Shown here in pieces: positions 61,560 through 64,000 of a stretch of DNA of 64,000 nucleotides. The position numbers and the translations under genes were made by a program. The DNA comes from Haemophilus parainfluenzae (GTDB taxonomy: Bacteria > Pseudomonadota > Gammaproteobacteria > Enterobacterales > Pasteurellaceae): the NCBI RefSeq assembly GCF_900638025.1, contig NZ_LR134481.1:1612001-1676000 (forward strand), given 5' to 3'. The notes under the pieces are model-generated. The model saw only the letters and a list, made by a program, of their open reading frames with translations. It was not told the origin of the DNA and did not search any database. Within the stretch, counting starts at the first letter, position 1. The number at the start of each line of letters is the position of its first letter.

Positions 61560-62276
61560 TTAAATTGACCAATTAAATAATTCCATCACACGCTTCCATT
61601 GTTCATCTATACCAGCCTTAATTTCTATTTTGGTAAAATGAATAGGATGCTCAAAAATAAGTGTATCTGCGTGTAAAAATAAACGCTGACAGCCAGAATA
61701 TTCTGTTAAAGCACGATTTTGATGTAAATCACCATATTGTGTATCACCTAAAATAGGATGAAAAACATGTTTCATGTGACGTCGTAACTGATGCTTTCTG
61801 CCAGTTTGGGGAATCAGCTTTACTAATGAATATCTCGTGGTTTGATAACGCCCTACCGCATAAGGCATTTCCACAATTTTTAAGCCCTCATAATCCGTCG
61901 CCGCCTCTTGAGGCGCTTTATCTTCTTGCGCAAATTTATCCGCAATCTTATCTAATTGGATTTTAAGGGGATAATCAATCCGTCCTTCACCTTGCAAATA
62001 TCCTCGCACAATCGCTAAATAAGATTTTCGCACCGTTTTCTGTTCAAATTGCTGACACATTAAATTTGCTATTTCACTATTTAAAGCAAATAGCAATACA
62101 CCTGATGTTGGGCGATCTAATCGATGAATAGGAAAAACATGTTGCCCGATTTGATCTCGCAAGGTTTGCATCACAAATTGTGTTTCATGCGTATCAAGCC
62201 AACTACGATGCACCAGCATGCCTGCTGGTTTATTGACGGCAACAAGATATTCATCTTGGTATAAAATTTCTAACAT
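61560..62276 (-). CDS. truC: tRNA pseudouridine(65) synthase TruC
   Basis: The 238-residue RluA-family enzyme has MLEILYQDEYLVAVNKPAGM and the catalytic motif PIHRLDRPTSGVLLFALNSE (Asp in HRLDRPTSG), then LIPQTGRKHQLRRHMKHVFH. It makes pseudouridine 65 in tRNA-Ile1 and tRNA-Asp. It begins directly after the yqcC stop. Confidence 0.95.
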   Translation of the reverse strand: MLEILYQDEYLVAVNKPAGMLVHRSWLDTHETQFVMQTLRDQIGQHVFPIHRLDRPTSGVLLFALNSEIANLMCQQFEQKTVRKSYLAIVRGYLQGEGRIDYPLKIQLDKIADKFAQEDKAPQEAATDYEGLKIVEMPYAVGRYQTTRYSLVKLIPQTGRKHQLRRHMKHVFHPILGDTQYGDLHQNRALTEYSGCQRLFLHADTLIFEHPIHFTKIEIKAGIDEQWKRVMELFNWSI

Positions 62277-62597
62277 TTATTGATTTTGTAATAAGGCTTC
62301 TAATTCACGTAACGGTGTTAATAATTCCACTAAAAAATCTTCTTCTGCTTCTTTAAATGCTTCTTCTAAATAAGGGGATACCGCAATTTGTGAAGGTAAA
62401 TCTGCCCCGCTTTCAAGTAAGGCGAACATTCTTGGGATGAAAATCCATTGCAACCACTCTTCTGGCGACATCGTATCAATCGCAAAAGGTTCTTGGCTTA
62501 AAAAGGCTTCTTGTGCAGGAGGCGTGACTTGCCATAAATCAAGCTTTTGCATCGCAAGCTGTAATTGTTGAAGGTGAAGTTTTGTTTGATTACGCAT
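62277..62597 (-). CDS. yqcC: YqcC family protein
   Basis: The 106-residue helical protein (LQLAMQKLDLWQVTPPAQEA, FAIDTMSPEEWLQWIFIPRM) belongs to the YqcC/DUF446 family and precedes truC as in enterics. Function unknown. Confidence 0.93.
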   Translation of the reverse strand: MRNQTKLHLQQLQLAMQKLDLWQVTPPAQEAFLSQEPFAIDTMSPEEWLQWIFIPRMFALLESGADLPSQIAVSPYLEEAFKEAEEDFLVELLTPLRELEALLQNQ

Positions 62598-62667
62598 AAT
62601 TTTTCCTATTTATAAATAAGCGGCGTATTCTACGAGCATCAAGTAATGCTGTAAAGTGCGGTCTGTA

Positions 62668-62937
62668 TTAACGGTGAATAATAGAAAAGTCAGAATAGCG
62701 TTTATTTTCAATATAATCCTCTAAGACTCGTTTAACACTTGCGGTTCTTGGGCCGACTTTTAACCAATTATAAAAATCCTGTAGTTGTTCGTCATTACCT
62801 TCGGCAACAATTTCCACACTGCCATCTACACAATTTCTGACGGTGCCTTTAATGCCAATTTTCTCTGCCTCCTTCCAAGTAAAATAGCGAAATCCTACTC
62901 CTTGAACTCGCCCATATACAACAAATCGTTTTGCCAT
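62668..62937 (-). CDS. acyP: Acylphosphatase
   Basis: The 89-residue protein MAKRFVVYGRVQGVGFRYFT, GTVRNCVDGSVEIVAEGNDE has the conserved Arg in VGFRY and Asn in VRNCVDGSVE. It hydrolyses acyl phosphates. SD AGGAG lies upstream. Confidence 0.95.
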   Translation of the reverse strand: MAKRFVVYGRVQGVGFRYFTWKEAEKIGIKGTVRNCVDGSVEIVAEGNDEQLQDFYNWLKVGPRTASVKRVLEDYIENKRYSDFSIIHR

Positions 62938-63058
62938 GATTTACTCCTTTATTACAAAAACTTTTTAAAAATTAACCGCACTTTCCTATTCCCATTTTTT
63001 TAAATTTAGCATAGCATTACAACTATCTAATTTCATTCAAAAAATAAAAGGAGTAATT

Positions 63059-63715
63059 ATGAAATTATGTAAGTTTGCTTTAGGCGTTGTCACACTTGCT
63101 GTCAGTATGAGTAGCTTAGCTGGCATGGTAACCAGTTCATCAAACCTTGAATTTCTTGCAATCAACGGCCAAAAAGCCAGCAAATCTCTTCTAAAAGAAA
63201 AAAAATCATTCAATGCTGATACGAACCAAACACAACAAGTTGTAGTACGTTTAGGTGAGATCGTTGGTGCGGGTTCTAGCCAAGCGCTTTTTGAATCTAA
63301 TCCTATTATTGTGACCTTCAAAGGTACGGCTGATGATGTTGTGGTATTTGCCGAAAAAATTCGCTCTCAAGAAGAGGGTGAAAAATTTAATAAACAACCA
63401 CAAATTACCGTTAAAACAAAATCAGGTAATGTAATTGATGCTAAAATCGACACCTTAAAACAAGAAGGTTTATTCCCCGCTGCGAATATTGTTAACGATT
63501 TAGCTGAATATAATGCCTCAAATGCGCCAGCGGCAGTTTCTGCTTTAGCTGTTCCTGCAGTTGGAATGATGCCCATTGTGTCAGGAAAAACAATGAAAGG
63601 CAAAGTGGTTGTACAAGGTGAAAACGTTGCTGAACAACAATTACAATACTGGTTCCAACAGGCCGATAAAGAAACCCAAACTCGTTTCTTAAACTGGGCG
63701 AAAAAACAAAAATAA
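63059..63715 (+). CDS. YccT / CsgI family (UPF0319, DUF2057) periplasmic protein
   Basis: The 218-residue protein has a signal peptide (MKLCKFALGVVTLAVSMSSL, cleavage after AGM or SLA) and the family marks NLEFLAINGQKASKS and QTQQVVVRLGEIVG. It ends in LQYWFQQADKETQTRFLNWA. The family includes H. influenzae UPF0319 and E. coli YccT (CsgI), which inhibits curli assembly; Haemophilus lacks curli, so its role here is open. SD AAGGAG. Confidence 0.87.
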   Translation: MKLCKFALGVVTLAVSMSSLAGMVTSSSNLEFLAINGQKASKSLLKEKKSFNADTNQTQQVVVRLGEIVGAGSSQALFESNPIIVTFKGTADDVVVFAEKIRSQEEGEKFNKQPQITVKTKSGNVIDAKIDTLKQEGLFPAANIVNDLAEYNASNAPAAVSALAVPAVGMMPIVSGKTMKGKVVVQGENVAEQQLQYWFQQADKETQTRFLNWAKKQK

Positions 63716-63739
63716 GCGTTTTTAACCATACGTTAGAAA

Positions 63740-63773
63740 AAAGAAGTGAGCCTTCCTCTCACTTCTTTTCTAT
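63740..63773 (+). terminator. Terminator after the YccT-family gene
   Basis: AGAAGTGAG and CTCACTTCT pair around CCTTCCT, with TTCT after. Confidence 0.8.
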
Positions 63774-63809
63774 TTAATACTTAACGACGAAACATTCTAG
63801 GATATCAAT

Positions 63810-64000
63810 ATGAATCAATGGCTTAATGCAAAAGTAATCGCTTCAATACCTATTTTTATTGCAGTGAATATAGCCGCATTTGGTGTTTGGTTATTTGATA
63901 TTTCTACGCAATCCATGCCCTTAATTTTAGGCATTATTGCTGGCGGTTTAGTGGATTTAGATAATCGCCTCACTGGACGATTAAAAAATATCTTTTACAC
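63810..64000 (+). CDS. YccS/YhfK-family membrane protein, N-terminal part
   Basis: The frame MNQWLNAKVIASIPIFIAVN, IAAFGVWLFDISTQSMPLIL, GIIAGGLVDLDNRLTGRLKN runs out of the window. It matches the start of YccS/YhfK-type proteins (FUSC-like efflux-associated inner-membrane proteins), where GGLVDLDNRLTGRLKN is a conserved stretch. SD AGGA lies upstream. The full protein should be about 700 residues. Confidence 0.82.
   Translation, partial: MNQWLNAKVIASIPIFIAVNIAAFGVWLFDISTQSMPLILGIIAGGLVDLDNRLTGRLKNIFY

Overview
The window comes from a Haemophilus-type Pasteurellaceae chromosome, probably near H. parainfluenzae. The 9-bp uptake signal AAGTGCGGT / ACCGCACTT recurs on both strands, often as inverted pairs that double as terminators. 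The genes are AT-rich, and the host set (molBCA-mop with a ModE-like site, usg, cspD, yqcC-truC, matP-lonH-fabA) fits this family. The species call is inference.

Positions 1 to about 25,100 are the left and central parts of a lambda-organised prophage; its left end lies outside the window. A CI-like repressor (12229-12882, +) and a Cro-like gene (11946-12128, -) diverge from an operator region with four copies of TTAAG-N4-CTTAA. Two further copies sit at a pL-like promoter near 14.8 kb. The minus-strand arm carries, in order, a CII-like regulator, a replication initiator with four embedded iterons, a DnaB helicase, NinB, NinG, antiterminator Q, a late promoter followed by a terminator and tRNA-Trp, then holin, SAR endolysin, Rz/Rz1, a probable cos region, TerS, TerL, gpW and portal. 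Several accessory genes interrupt this backbone: an antirepressor operon and a lipoprotein between Q and the late promoter, and a Rha regulator bracketed by terminators between TerL and gpW. The plus-strand arm (14.8-25.0 kb) starts with an RNA-rich tract (boxA-like site, tRNA-Arg, large stems). It continues as genes that often have their own promoter plus attenuator leader, with Gp157, Erf and SSB recombination genes, two antirepressors sharing a 520-bp direct repeat, an Abi-alpha (DUF4393) gene on the opposite strand, and an excisionase. No integrase is visible.

Two prophage genes are defence candidates. One is a 615-residue ATPase with a TOPRIM-like C-terminus (OLD/PARIS-like) four bases after cI, where lambda keeps rexAB. 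The other is the Abi-alpha gene. Three antirepressor genes each follow a leader that resembles the C4 antisense-RNA arrangement of phage P1.

From 25.2 kb the sequence is chromosomal: ttcA-tusE; a molybdate/tungstate uptake operon (molB-molC-molA, then mop); metE with MetJ boxes; cdd; a peptide-type ABC transporter with a fused permease-ATPase and two CRP-regulated units; dps; yjjB-yjjP; grxB; recD-recB; a type I restriction locus; a DsrE protein; a purine permease; usg; ybaK; fabA-lonH-matP; cspD; yoaH; truC-yqcC; acyP; a YccT/CsgI-family gene; and the start of a YccS-family gene. In the restriction locus hsdS is split at a G7 tract that could slip to give a full-length protein, rhuM sits between hsdS and hsdR, and hsdR carries a frameshift.
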